Assembly: GCA_902806575.1 (NCBI GenBank)
Contig: CADCXD010000010.1
Coordinates: 1,302,001 to 1,366,000 of the forward strand
From: Jackrogersella multiformis
Taxonomy: Eukaryota; Ascomycota; Sordariomycetes; Xylariales; Hypoxylaceae
Length of the DNA: 64,000 nt
Reading direction: 5' to 3'
In this document: positions 11,751-23,245 of the stretch, one piece after another
Layout of the letters: each line of letters opens with the position of its first letter
Numbering within the stretch: the first letter of the stretch is position 1
Notes under the pieces: model-generated
What the model was told of the DNA's origin: nothing
What the model saw: only the letters and a program-made list of their open reading frames with translations
Databases searched by the model: none
Translations under genes and position numbers: made by a program

Positions 11751-12719
11751 ATGGATTTCAACACGCCTGATCGTCGTAGCACTGCCCTCTCCTTTACTCT
11801 ATTTGACTGGCTACCGGCTGAAATCCAGGATATTGTTTGGGATTTCGCCGCCCAGCAACGAGAACAGGAGTTCAGGCGTCGTGTTCCAAGCTATGCTCGC
11901 CGCTGGTTCATCCAACATCGCATCCCCTTTTTAGCATTTCAAAGCCATTACCTTCATGACGACATGATCAAAATTTTGCGCGACTTGTTTTGGCCGCTCT
12001 TTCGAGTAAACAAGGCAAGCCACGCTGTTGTTCAACGATACGTGGTGGCGCTTCCCCAACGACAAATGCCGTCTACACTTGCGCTCATCTTTATTGACGA
12101 TTTTGTCATTAACCAATACACCCTCTCACACTTGATTATTTCCTCGGCCAAATCGAATGATACATTGAGAGCCCAACTAGGGTTCGGGGCGCCTTTCAGA
12201 TACCCCCATTGTATGGAAGTTTTTTACAACCGACAATTCGACGATCTACTACGCGCCACGGCCATCACGGTTCCGGCCGATCTGTTCCACAAGGCTACTT
12301 TCAACCAAGCCTATCAGAACTTCTTAGTGCAGTTCCGCCAACTCAAAAAACTCTACGTGGATATGACTAATCTAAACACCCGCCCCTCCCTACAACGGAC
12401 CGACGTTACCATTGACGACACCAATAAGAGAAGATGGTTCCAAATGAGTGAGATTCGCGACAAGCAAGTCAGGTGGAAATGGGAGGATGAAGCGAGTTTC
12501 CAAGATGGTTATACGCAGAACTTCCACGAACTGACACGCAAGGCAGGAAGTCCAATGCTACCCCCTCATTTGAACATGGCTCTACTATACGAGGGCGCGA
12601 GGGTTGCGTGGGAACGCCAGGTATATTGGATTCAGCAAGAGCTTTGGAAAGAATTTTCCAGGTTTTCAGAACCTTTCATTAAGAGGGGCGTTGAGCTCGT
12701 CCTTGTTTGCAGTATGTAA
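11751..12719 (+). CDS. 2EXR / F-box-like domain protein
   Basis: 322 residues, single exon as read, start ATG at 11751. The N-terminus (residues about 15-40, FDWLPAEIQDIVWDFAAQQ) has the LP-x-E-I-x-x-x-V/I-W pattern of the fungal 2EXR family, a large and poorly characterised F-box-like group. The rest is Arg/Tyr/Trp-rich and alpha-helical in appearance, without membrane segments. Family members are abundant and variable in Pezizomycotina; no partner or substrate can be inferred. The end is uncertain: GTATGT directly before the stop could be a donor, and joining to CTAG at about 12769 would replace the last residues by a few others. The promoter carries dense CCTAGGTA palindromes. Confidence 0.68.
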   Translation: MDFNTPDRRSTALSFTLFDWLPAEIQDIVWDFAAQQREQEFRRRVPSYARRWFIQHRIPFLAFQSHYLHDDMIKILRDLFWPLFRVNKASHAVVQRYVVALPQRQMPSTLALIFIDDFVINQYTLSHLIISSAKSNDTLRAQLGFGAPFRYPHCMEVFYNRQFDDLLRATAITVPADLFHKATFNQAYQNFLVQFRQLKKLYVDMTNLNTRPSLQRTDVTIDDTNKRRWFQMSEIRDKQVRWKWEDEASFQDGYTQNFHELTRKAGSPMLPPHLNMALLYEGARVAWERQVYWIQQELWKEFSRFSEPFIKRGVELVLVCSM

Positions 12720-13890
12720 CACTCCAAGTCATCTCCCCCTTCCTCTCCCTTCGTATATTTCCCTCTTTCTAGCCCGCCTCGGCGACTAGTATTTTCTACT
12801 TGAATCTACTTGGAAGTCATGGCTTCCGAAGCACGCTCAACTCGGGTTTTTTCAAAGAAGCTATTACTGACTCCTGGCTAGACTGCAACATAGCTTGTAA
12901 TATCGTGGATCCGCATGAGCTGACGAGCTCTGTCTCCCTGCGCTTTCCGATCCTCCCTTAATTCCTACCAACGGAATTATCTACCGAGTATATGAGAGAA
13001 CTATTCAGCCAATTTTTTCGCCGAAGTACTGTATAGTATCTTCAACAAAGCGAGTTTCGACAGCAGCACAGATGCCGTCAAATCTAAATAGCCTACCATA
13101 CTATTAGGGTCTCTCTATATGCCGCGATATACACCCCTCGCCCCTCGAGGTTTATCTGCATAAAATATGCGAAGGCCAATATACGACATACCAATAGGAT
13201 ACCAGATCAGCTAGCGTTCGCGAATACATCGTAGAATTTAATCATGTTGGATGTCGAGTAAGGCGATGTGGGGGCAGCTTCTACGAGAAGACCTTTGGTA
13301 TGGTTTGGCGAGTGAAGGATTTGTGTGTACTATGGAAGTTCACGGAAGATTGCATTCTTCCTATCGTCCCAGTTTCCTTTTAGTTTTATATGACCACATG
13401 AAAATAAAGGTCAGGTGAAGTAATACATAATGTTTAATGCTAAGGGGAGTGCTCTCATGCTTGGTGATCTACCATGGATCTTGATGTTATGCTAACATGC
13501 TAGGATATTAGAGCTCACAGCTAAGCCCCTCATAAGGCTTCAGCTTTTGACCCTTAGTCTAGGTACTCAAGCCAATATGATATTTTGGATAACTGTACCA
13601 CCTGTTAATAAGCACCGTGCTAGCTTTGAGTTGGGAGGACAGCATGCTAATAGCAACCAACCAGGTTTATTACTATTAGAAATTCGTATACAAGCTAATC
13701 TGACGATATACCTATTCGGATCGTCGGCACGGCATTAGGAAGTCGCCACGAGCCGAAATGCCGTTCACGACCGCGAGAGCGTAAGCAGCAGGCTCGGCGT
13801 CATATGTCTCAGCCAGAAACCAACGCTGTGGAACTGAGCCCTGGTTGCTACCTAGGTACTGCATATAATCTGGATCATCCAAAGGAATGC
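12720..13890. other. Intergenic, no gene seen
   Basis: 1.2 kb between the 2EXR-like gene and the convergent DUF952 gene. Short open frames only; no motif, splice structure or repeat beyond a single CCTAGGTA at about 13851. Confidence 0.55.
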
Positions 13891-14360
13891 CTAGACTAGC
13901 CAGCCGCCATTGTTCTTCATGGCTTCCTTCCAGCTCTGGCCGTCCAATCGCGAGAACTCCTTGGTGCCCTCGACATCATCGGCACCGAAATTACCGTAAA
14001 GATGCGGGCATCCCTCAATCTCCCAATTCGTCGCAGAGTGGAACTTAGATGCAAACCGGATCTTGAGCACCCAGATGGTGGTGGCCTCTTTGAAGAACAG
14101 GTCTGACGTTATGGGGATCTGGGGTCATGTCAGCATGAAGTGCGATGCCGCAAGGAGGAGGTGCTGTTCGCAATCCCCATATCATATGTATGTATGTATG
14201 TATGTATGCATCTCTGAGCTCTTACCTGGGTCCCGATACTCAAGTGCACGAACCCATCTTTCTGGTCGAGCTCCGAAAGAGGATACTGAGCCGGTATTGG
14301 CGTTGGCGGCGCCGAAGGCACGATCTTGTAGACAAATTCTGGTAGCGGGGAGGGGGCCAT
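13891..14360 (-). CDS. DUF952 domain protein, two exons
   Basis: 120 residues from exons 14226-14360 and 13891-14118, joined in phase 0 over an intron of 107 nt with donor GTAAGA and acceptor CCAG. The protein has the DUF952 pattern: a start with FVYKIVPSAP, then an Asp-Gly-Phe-Val-His-Leu-Ser motif (residues about 35-41) and IGTQ, and in exon 2 WVLKIRFASKF, WEIEGCPHLYG and a terminal GGWLV. This is a small, often single-domain family found in bacteria and fungi; its biochemical function is not established, though the fold is related to ADP-ribosyl-transferase-like proteins (family knowledge, weak). The intron contains a TATG microsatellite. The reading frame is intact. Confidence 0.87.
14185..14208. 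repeat. TATG microsatellite inside an intron
   Basis: Six copies of a tetranucleotide within the single intron of the DUF952 gene, between donor and branch region; length variation here would not change the protein. Confidence 0.9.
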
Positions 14361-15625
14361 TGCGGTTATATGAGTTCTAAATAGCGCAGGTGGTGGAGGG
14401 CTAGGATAGGAGTAGGTAAGATAGAAAAAAGGTGAAATGAAAAACTCCGAATGCCCCTACATACTTCCATCCGAGGTGCATATGTCGACATTGGATGTAC
14501 CTAACTCAATTGATAATGGATGTTGTTGGCAGCTGCGAGGATCCTTAACACCTGGCAGACCTCGGAATCAGGGGCTTTCTATTGAAGATAGTACTACCAC
14601 ATGTTAGGGAGACGGAAGTATATAATTATCGCTAGGTGTTTTCTTATATGTAGATAGGAAAATAAAAGACTTCCATTTGAACTAAGCCTTGCGAAAACTA
14701 ACCTGGTAGCAATGTTGCCAATTCGGTAGAATTCAGTGACTCGAATTTGGCTAGAAACTCGATGTCGTGCAACAATAATATCGTTCGCCTACCATACAGA
14801 TACAGGCACATATATGGATTTGGCTGATCTTATATCAGCGGCTTACTTATGACCTCTTACACTTGAAGATCACATCTCTTTCTAGATCACGCCTCGTGCT
14901 TGTAAGGCCAATCTATCCTTAATCTGTACAGCCACATTGCGCCAAATATAAAGGTTCATATAGTAGACATCCATAATTTAGATATATTGATATCTCCATG
15001 CTAACCGGCGGCTCCTGTGTCACTCGGCGCAATCGCACTCGTGATTAGACTTCTAGGATTATTGACATTGCATAAGTGTTGTATATCGGAAACCTTGGCG
15101 TCGACGGCGCCCATGAAGACGAAGAAAAGACGATAAGCTGTACGATTCCGATTAGGTGCCCAATTTCGGTATGGGTAGTAGCTACGTTATTGCGCGAGAG
15201 GTTCTAAACATATATGCTATGGGCCGCGATATACTTACAGGAAGCACGCCCTGTCTCAGGTGTATCCTCAGGGCAAATCTCTGACGGGTCGAATTCCTTC
15301 TAGGTCCATCATTCAATAGACTAGACTTCTGACAGTGGGAGATTACCTACCTGGTATTATTGTGTCGTGGCGGATGAGTCGAGGATGCTTGTGCCACGCA
15401 TAGTATAGTTGGATCGTGGAGAGAAGTGATGTCCAACTCTTGCAGAGAAATGACCCCCAACCTAAGTAGGTAGATATAATAATCGCTCGACGCCTGTTTG
15501 GATAAGCAGTCGCACTCCTAATCGTCGAGTTCGCAATTAACATCCTACATTACCTTCCCTGTACTGATTCCGGGTAGACGAACATATCAACCACAAAATT
15601 ACTTGGTAATGAGGCAGCATAATGA
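14361..15625. other. Intergenic, no gene seen
   Basis: 1.3 kb without a supportable gene. Part of it may have belonged to the upstream exons of the damaged membrane-protein gene that follows, but no cysteine-rich coding stretch could be joined. Confidence 0.45.
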
Positions 15626-16131
15626 CCTAGACGCTATTTTCTCAGTGGCGAACCTAATCGCGGGCGTGTTAGCTGTAGCGATGACGGGTCGATAGGCGAT
15701 GGGTCATTTGCTTGCGGCGACAACGAAACCAGTATATTCAACTACAATAATATAACCTCCTTGCCGACGATCATCGCTACTATTCCCAGCGACAACTTGG
15801 CGCCAACCTCGTCTTCAATCGTCAAATCGACGAGTACCGAATCGAGTCTACGAGCACCAATACGGCCCCGACAGAAAGCGAGTGTTCTAGCAACTCATCT
15901 GACTCAACCACACTAGGTGCCGGTCTTGGAGTGGGCTTGCTCGTAGCGGCCGCCATTCTCGGGGGAGTTTGGTTGACGATCTGGTGCTCTAAAGTAAAGC
16001 AGCTAGAATCGGAATATGGACTAAAGTTACCTATGTCGCGTACTCACCAGAGACAGCCCATAGTAACTAGGTATTCCCCAGGAGTTGGCGTTGGGCCACG
16101 ATGCCGAGGAGCTTCAAGCTTAGGCTTCTAG
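15626..16131 (+). pseudogene. Frameshifted relic of a single-pass membrane protein
   Basis: Two adjacent frames read like one protein. The first (15626 to about 15845) gives a segment with DGSFACGDNETS followed by a Ser/Thr-rich stalk. The second (about 15845-16131) continues with another Ser/Thr-rich stalk (STNTAPTESECSSNSS), a glycine-rich transmembrane segment (LGVGLLVAAAILGGVWL) and a short cytoplasmic tail. This order (cysteine-bearing ectodomain, Ser/Thr stalk, Gly-rich membrane helix) is typical of fungal cell-surface proteins. The shift between frames lies in about 15835-15860 and no splice signals explain it. No credible start codon or 5' exon was found, and an in-frame stop precedes 15626. 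Alternatives: a sequencing error, or a real gene whose first exons I missed. Confidence 0.5.
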
Positions 16132-17310
16132 GCATATCAAATGTATAGTCAGCGGTAAACACACGATCCCGGAAAGCCCGAGTGTGCTAGCCATTATAGA
16201 TTTCCTAAGGAGTACGTAATATACGATGATTCTTAGCTATATCGAGAGTCATAATGAAAGACGCATGAATATTGCCGAAGCAACTTGTGGAATATATACT
16301 ACCAGGAAATACAGGTATCTGTAATTACGCACAAGCGAACCTTCACATTAATGTGGAAGAATTGTCGGGTTCATCGCAAATGATTTCGATATAATATGAA
16401 GAAAGATGATCAACGATGGTCAACAAATATTTCAACTTCGCTATCTACATAAATCAATAAATTCTTTAATGCGTGTGAATATAACCGGGTTGTGGATATA
16501 TTTATCTAGAAGAGTAAGATAGGGCTCAACACGTGCCCCAAGCCCTAGTAGTCTAGGTACCTAGGTACCTACCTACCGTTAGGCGTTAGGGATTAGGTAA
16601 TAAGTGGAACCTTAAGGTACTGCCGCGTCTGGCCGCTTTCCAGACCTTATAAATGATCGTTCTCCCCGCGCCCGTTTCAAATTTTCTTCCTTTCTTCTTC
16701 AGCTCTCTTTGCCTTTTGGCTTAGATCAAGTGTAGTATCTGTTCTTTTCAGTTTAATCTCTGAAAGAGTTCTACTTGAACTCAATCGTGATTATTCTTAT
16801 TTTTGCACTTCGGGAGCGCATCCTCTGGGCTTGCCCATGATCGCTCTCACCGTGTCCCTGGTATTACACTGCCTCCAGGTGACGCGAACAATGTTTTTTT
16901 CGTCGCGTTCTCTAGTTCATCTAGGGATGCGAGGAAGAAATTACCTTATCGCATTGTAATTAGTACCAGCGCCTTCGCGATAGAAATTACATCTGATTGT
17001 AAATGGTCCAAGAATATCTAGCATGTAGTCGAGTCATATTGAAAGCACCTAGGTAATCTGGGTATTACCTATGATTACCATAAGTACTTAATGCCTAATC
17101 TCGCGATTTGCTTCAAATGGGTATCAATACTAGGCAGCCCAGGTGGGTAGGTACGTATTATGATAAAATCGAGCATCCATTAAAGCAGGCAGGAACCACC
17201 AGGCCCTTATGCTGGATTATCTGCCCCTCACTGTTTATTGGTGTTCGATTTGAAAACTTTGATTCTTACCCTTTTCTATGACTTAACTGGAAGCCTCTCA
17301 AATTTTCAAG
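16132..17310. other. Intergenic / upstream region of the translin gene
   Basis: A CCTAGGTA cluster (16552-16577), a TATAAA-like element at about 16648 and a pyrimidine-rich stretch (about 16680-16720) look like a promoter, but no gene starting just downstream could be built. The frame at 16803-17021 lacks an ATG at its beginning and has no family resemblance. Confidence 0.45.
16552..16577. repeat. Cluster of CCTAGGTA palindromes
   Basis: Tandem CTAGGTACCTAGGTACC followed by TACCTACC. Confidence 0.85.
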
Positions 17311-18226
17311 ATGGCTACCGACGGTACCTCCGGCTCAATAGACCCCTCTATCATCGCATATCTCAAGGCTCACGGCGAGGAAGAACTTGAGGTTGGAGAT
17401 AAGCTCCATCAGATCACTGCCGCTCTAAATCGGCACATCTCAGCCTGTCAAGGTTTTCTCAGCCGCATCCACTCGACACCCAGCTCTAAGCGTACGTACA
17501 TGCCTAGGTAGTAACAAAATGAAACCATAACTTCGCGTGTGCCTAATACCTGTTGAAGTGCTGCCGCTCCTAAAGCAAGTCGAAGATGATGGCATCAAGC
17601 CTGAGATCCAAATCGTTGGCGAGCTGGCCCAGTTCACCTCCGACTACCCTTATTACAAGTGTGTAGTACGTGTCTATCCTTAGTGCGACCTAGATAGCTA
17701 ATGGGAGAAAAGATACAATGGAAAATGGACTCGGGGTATCCAGAATGTCGTCGCTACCATCCTGTTGACCGCCTGGCTTGGTGGTTTGGGGACCGAGTCC
17801 CGTCAGGGCGAACTTGGCCGCCTTCTTACTATCGAGGAGGTTGGACAGATCTTGAAAGGTACATTTATCTCCTAGCCATCGTATCTCTCTGCCTGTACTA
17901 AGTCTTCACGTTAAGTGCCTGTCAATCTCAAGGATAGAGACGCGTTCCACATCACCGTCGAGGAATACATCCTAGCCCTGACGGATATCACCGAGGAACT
18001 CAGTCGCCTGGCCATGAACTCCGTGACCATGGGTGATATCGACCTAACTGTCCGAATTAGCAGTTTCATCAAGGATTTATTTGCCGGCTTTCAGCTGCTT
18101 AACCTGAAGAATGATATTGTCCGAAAGAGAGTCGATGCCGTCAAGTATCACGTCAAGAAAGTTGAGGATGTCATCTATGATCTGTCTCTTCGCAACCTAA
18201 TCCCTAAGCAAGAGGCTGGCTCTTGA
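17311..18226 (+). CDS. tsn1: Translin, four exons
   Basis: Translin is an all-helical protein that binds single-stranded DNA and RNA and, with its partner TRAX, forms the C3PO ribonuclease complex (family knowledge). Proposed exons: 17311-17491, 17559-17658, 17713-17858, 17916-18226, total 245 residues, the normal length. The spliced product shows the translin pattern: an N-terminal helix with GDKLHQITAALNRHISACQG, YYKYNGKWTRGIQNVVATIL across the exon 2/3 junction, WLGG, and the C-terminal helix VRKRVDAVKYHVKKVEDVIYDL. Exon 1 ends at a GTACGT donor that itself overlaps a CCTAGGTAG motif in the intron. Introns are 54-67 nt. No TRAX gene is present in this window. The frame is intact and the start ATG is the first in a good context. 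Confidence 0.92.
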
Positions 18227-18917
18227 TTCTATGGTGGACAAACCCCATTTCGGACCACGCGTATATAGTGTTCTGGGTATCTAAGATAGTCATGGTAATC
18301 ATGTCCAGGACTATTTAGATAGAGATCAAATACTTCTGAATCCCTCCATGGGATAGTTCCGGAGCTATCTGGGCAATACCCGAAATACAATATTTTGGTA
18401 ACTATCCACAAGTATATATTGTTCCACTCGGGTTCTATTCTATGTGACCTCCCACCAAAGTTACAGATTAAGGATTATCTTTTATGAAACATGATTATGC
18501 CTTCAAAACCAGCAAATAATTTCAAGATGCCAGTCCTGTAGCTTCATGTAGTACCTGCACGGGTACTAATATTTGTATGTACTATGTATAGATACAAAGG
18601 TACATAGGTAGATAGGTACCCAATGATTAGGTAATGAAGTGATTATCGATAATGCTTGCCCTTTTTTTTATTGCTAATTTCAAGTTAGGCAATTGCTACC
18701 CCGGCACTGTTGTTTTCTCGGCACGTGACATAATGGATCTATTCACGACGACGTATCAATTAGACTTTTAGGTAAGTTTGATGTCTTGATTTAATTTTGA
18801 TGCCGATTTCTCACCTGAACAACAGTTTTCGACAAAACATTCACATTTGACGCACACCCTTTCCTCCGGCGGCTTGTATTGCTTGCATATGGAATGGCTC
18901 TATTGGATCCAGTGACA
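18227..18917. other. Intergenic, no gene seen
   Basis: 3' flank of translin and promoter of the GPI11 gene. Contains TACATAGGTAGATAGGTACC at about 18601-18620, a T-run at 18663, and CACGTGAC at about 18723, an E-box-like site. Nothing coding. Confidence 0.5.
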
Positions 18918-19713
18918 ATGTCAACACCAACTGGCAAAGCTAGAGCCAGTGAGGTCTCCAAGTCCAAAGATGGAGAGACACCAGTACAGGCTGTTCCGAT
19001 TATAGCCTCGCTACAAGCCCAAGTCATCCGGCACATTCACCCGGCAGTGCTTCTCTCACTGTATCTGGTACGGTTCAATGCTCTGGTAGCAGACCCCGTA
19101 GCGGCCATGTCAAGCTCTCTTCCTGTAGTCGCGGTTGTGCAAGCTGTGTATGCTGTCACGTGCTTACCGCCGGCCGGCTCCCAGACTACAAAGCCGGCTA
19201 AGAAACACCGGCCCGGAGAGAAGAAGAAGCCCGGATCGGACCACACAGGACCGAACATTGCTGTTGTTTGTTCTCACCCCTATACTTATTATTACTCATA
19301 GCTAACGGTATTCTCAGACAACCCTTGTTGCCCTCATATTATCGGGCATCGCAACCCTAGGATTACATGGCATCCTTATTCTATTTGGGGCACCGTTCTT
19401 GACTCATGTGCCCCATACACTCCTCTGCTCCACGCACCTGGCCATCCTGGGACTCTTCCCGCTGTTTTATACACGCGGTGTGTCGACCAAGGACTGGCTT
19501 GAGATTCTGAGTGTCCAGGCTCCGTTCGATGAAGCATTTGGAGGCTTTATAGGTGCTTGTCTAGGAGCTTGGCTCGGTGCAGTCCCAATTCCTCTGGATT
19601 GGGATCGAGAATGGCAGAAGTGGCCTGTGACCATACTATGTGGAATTTATTCCGGGTACTTAATGGGCAAGTTGGTAGGGGGTACTGTGGCTTTTGGAAG
19701 AAGGTTTCGTTGA
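18918..19713 (+). CDS. GPI11: GPI ethanolamine-phosphate transferase subunit PIG-F / Gpi11, two exons
   Basis: PIG-F is a multi-pass ER membrane protein that partners the enzymes adding ethanolamine phosphate to the second and third mannoses of the GPI anchor (family knowledge). Proposed exons 18918-19265 and 19318-19713, 247 residues. The intron is 52 nt with a weak GTTTGT donor (GTTGTT three bases earlier is an alternative in the same frame), a GCTAAC branch and TCAG acceptor. Hydrophobic segments lie at about residues 35-60, 75-95, 117-140, 145-165, 180-200 and 215-240, with a Lys-rich loop (KPAKKHRPGEKKK) between the second and third. The C-terminal motif PIPLDWDREWQKWP followed by a Gly-rich helix is characteristic of the family. 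An in-frame ATG at 18894 could add eight residues; 18918 is preferred for A at -3. Confidence 0.9.
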
Positions 19714-20952
19714 CCCGTGGTTTCGAATATACTGCATCTTCGGCCCAAACCTAGTTAGGAGAAATATTATCGTCAACCTCCAGCTGCGATTATTCTATCT
19801 GATTATTCCACTTTCGATTCTCGGGTTTTTCGTCAAACTAAATCAAAATCACAATCACTCCCGGTCTGTGCTAGAGGTCCTTATTCTATTTAAACAAGGG
19901 ACACAACTGTCAATTCCAATTCTTTCCCACCTTTCATCTTACCACTTTCACATTGCAACTTTCACACAGCAACTTTCATCCACTCGATTTCTCTTCTTCA
20001 CAGACATAACTGCCAGTATACCAGAGATCATTTTAAGCACACTACTCTAACTCTCTAGACTGGTCTCGAAGTAACATCTTGCAAGTTTACCACCTTCTCT
20101 TGACCTTTCTCCCTCATTTACCTGGTTCGTTTATATTCTGCACACGGACTTACACCTTACCCTACACAAAACATCACCTTTCACCTCTAAATCACGTAAC
20201 ATCTTGTTTACGTGACTTTCTCCTTTACTCATCCCTCATCTACTCCCCTCAAGGTCGACTTCTTCCATCATACAACACCTCTATTCACCAAAAACACGTT
20301 CATATAACGTGTTTGAAGACACGTTAAGATCAACTCACCCACTGGTTTGCCATAAGGTATGTTCCCAAGATAATACTCACATTTATTTACCTTCCTTCTT
20401 GCCCCCCCCTTCACCATTCCCATCCCAGCATCATCACCATCATCTGTCGAGACCAAGGACTTGAATCCCATCCCCCCTTTACGCCTATCTTCTTTTGATC
20501 ATCACAATCCAAACTTCCTCTATTTTCTGCTCCTGTCACGTACAATTTGGAAATTCCATCACACTCTGTTATCACCGAGATTCATATCCGAGGGGTAAAT
20601 ATCCGTGTCTCGATTCCTTGTTTCCCTGTGTCTGGTTCTCATTATCTCTACATCCTCAAACCCCTCGATCCTTGGTATCTAGATCTACACGCTTCACTAT
20701 TGCCCGTCACTGTCCCCTCTACATCAGTTTATGCTTCATAGTTCTGCCCGTTCACTTGCCTACTTCATGTCTCTCTCATACCATTTCCTTACCCATTCCC
20801 ACGTGTCGTATCAACATATTCTACACAGCAACACGAACACCTAGACCATCTACAAGGTCAACTCCCAACCCTTTTCGTTTTATATCATGGTTCAAATATG
20901 CTTTTGTTCGAGAGGATTTTAGCTAACAAACTTTTATATAGATCTAGATCTA
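19714..20952. other. Pyrimidine-rich leader region
   Basis: 1.2 kb upstream of the Myb/SANT-like gene, strongly C+T-rich on the plus strand from about 19900, in the style of long fungal 5' leaders or core promoters. Several open frames occur (for example 20495-20926) but their composition simply reflects the pyrimidine bias. If transcribed, ATGs in this leader would act as upstream frames. Confidence 0.5.
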
Positions 20953-23245
20953 ATGGCTCCACCTCGCCAGTCCACTGGTGGCCAGTCCAACAATGGCCAG
21001 TACAACAATGGCCAGTACAACAATGGCCAGTACAGCGGCCTGTACAACGGTCAGTGGATCAACGGTCAGTGGATCAGTGGCCAAGCCCCTGGCTTTGGTA
21101 TGCAACCTCCTGCGACCCAATACCCTCCTGGCCCACTCATGGGTGGCCAAGCCCCTGGTGTAGCTGTGCAGCCTACTGGTAACCAACCCCCTTTTGCTGT
21201 TATGCAGCCTACTGGTAACCAACCCCCTTTTGCTGTTATGCAGCCTACTGGTAACCAACCCCCCTTTGCTGTTATGCAGCCTGCTGGTAACCAACCCCCT
21301 GTTGCTACTACGCAACCTACCAGAGGCCAGCGTACCAGAGGCCAGCGTACTAGAGGCCAGCGTGCTCGTGGCCAGCGTACTCGTGGCCGACGTACTCGGG
21401 GTCAGTACATCAATGACCAGAATGATGATCAGTCCGATGATGGTCAGGACAGTGATGACCAGACTCTCGATAACTCGCCCACTGGTAACCCACCCACTGG
21501 TAACCAAACAATGACCTGGAATGACGCTGCTGACAGAAGCCTCCTCAATATAATGCTTGTCAACTCATGCGGTAACGGGCAAGCCCATTCCGGATTAAAT
21601 AAGGTGTCTTGGCCAGATGTTGCAGTGGCTATGAGTAAGTTCGGCTACAACAATCTGAGCAGGGATGCTGTCAAGTAAGTTTACCCCCTTTCCCCCCCTC
21701 ACATTAGTTCTGCTTGACTTGACGATATATATCTAATTCCTTGCCCCTGCGAAAACCTATCATTACTAACCTGTTTTTCTTAAAAGTCAGCGATACCTTA
21801 AGCATCTACTTCCGAAATTTAAACAAGAGACCCCAGGAATGTTCTACGCAAGCCCACTCGATGACACTTATAACCAAAGCACTGCGGGCAACGGAAACAA
21901 TGGCGGATACACTGCCGCAACTGCGAACTATTCTGGAGCCACCAATGCAGGTGCTGCCCCCTCTACCGGTAACCGTCGTAGACGCACCCGCGCTAGCGCT
22001 GGCCCCCTTACCGGTGGCTTACCCGCTCTTCCTGGTGCAGGAAATACCGGGCCTGATGTTAGTGATGTGAATGATCTTGCTAGATCTGTGACTCCCCTGA
22101 GCCTGTCCGACAATGACATGCAACGCGGTGCTACTCAGCCCACCGGCGGTCAATTCAGCAACTCTCCTGGTGGATTTCCTAACATCAACCGCGGCGTTCC
22201 TAACATGAATAATACTAGCACTGCCAACAATTATTCCGCTGCTAACGCTCCTGCTGTCGCCAGCCCCAGTCTTGGACGCACTGTTTCCAATTCTCCCGCC
22301 ATTAACAGCAGCCTCGTCGCTGTTCAGGGTAGCGCTTATGGTAGTCGTACTACGTCTAACTCTCCTGCGGGAAGTAACGCCATGCTCCAAAGTGAAGCCA
22401 GTGTCATGACAAGCCGAGAGCGCGCTATAGCGAACCTCATCAACAAATATCAATTTGCCAATTACAACAATGGTGGCACCACCGCGCCCGCCATCACTCC
22501 CGCCAGCGCTCTGCCAGCTGCCCTTCAGACTGGTCCTGCTGCTGTTCGCACTCCTACTGGTCCTGCCGTTGTTCGCAACCCCACTGGAGCTGGTAATTAC
22601 GGAGGTGCGCCGACCCAGACCGCCAGCGCCCCGGCGACTGTCGCTCAGACCGGCCCTGCCGCTGGTTACGGTTCTACTGGAGATGGTGCTTACAGAGGTA
22701 CTCCCGCCCAGGCGACTCCTACCCCTGCTGCTAGTGTGCCTAGAAGCCATAACGTCAACACTCAAGGCAATCCTGCAACTCCTCTTGGTCCTGCCGTTCG
22801 CCCCTCGGGCTCTGCAAATGCCAACCATGCTGGTGGTGAAGGTACTGGTCCCCAGGGTGGTTCCAACTCTGGACATCCCCAAATTGGACATCCCCAACCT
22901 AGATATACCGCAACTGAACTTGCCCTTCTTGAGTATGCCGCCAGCCAGAACACCCGTCCTGTTGACGCTTCTCCGGGCCAACCATCTGCTAACAGTGAGC
23001 AAAATATCCCTGGCAGCTCATCTGTTGCACCCGGTCCATCTGCTGTTCCCGGTCCATCTGGTGCACCCGGCCAATCTGTTCCAGCCGAGATACCTGGCTG
23101 GCTCCCCCAACGCGGTCCAGATGATTCTCCCATGCCAGACTCGGCACCAACTACATCTACTCTCAAGCGTCCTCGCCAGGACGCTGATGAGAATGTCAAG
23201 GGGGAACCCGACCCCAAGAGGGTCAAGCAGGAAGACTCTCAGTGA
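20953..23245 (+). CDS. Low-complexity nuclear protein with a Myb/SANT-like domain, two exons
   Basis: Exons 20953-21674 and 21787-23245; intron of 112 nt, donor GTAAGT, acceptor AAAAG; 726 residues. The junction rebuilds a single helical domain (about residues 187-262: TWNDAADRSLL ... VSWPDVAVAMSKFGY ... SRDAVNQRYLKHLLPKFK), a Myb/SANT-like pattern seen in many fungal nuclear proteins, with a QRY-x-K-x-LLPKF end. Before it lie tandem repeats: NNGQY (three copies), a 12-residue unit QPTGNQPPFAVM (about four copies) and GQRTR-type repeats. After it come 450 residues rich in Ala, Pro, Gly, Ser, Asn and Thr. The last 30 residues hold likely nuclear-localisation clusters (LKRPRQD and DPKRVKQE; the second resembles a sumoylation site). 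The role is probably DNA or chromatin binding; no target is known. Confidence 0.82.
21170..21300. repeat. Coding minisatellite in the Myb/SANT-like gene
   Basis: Four near-identical 36-nt units (CAGCCTACTGGTAACCAACC core) encoding QPTGNQPPFAVM. A related TRGQR-coding 15-nt repeat follows at about 21326-21400. Likely length-polymorphic. Confidence 0.85.

Noticed and set aside
16803..17021. 72-codon frame downstream of a TATA-like element
   Set aside because: Begins with TTG, not ATG, and no homologous pattern was recognised.
19694..20926. Chain of open frames before the Myb/SANT-like gene
   Set aside because: They arise from the C+T-rich composition, giving Leu/Ser/Pro/Thr-rich translations without domains; more likely a leader or promoter.
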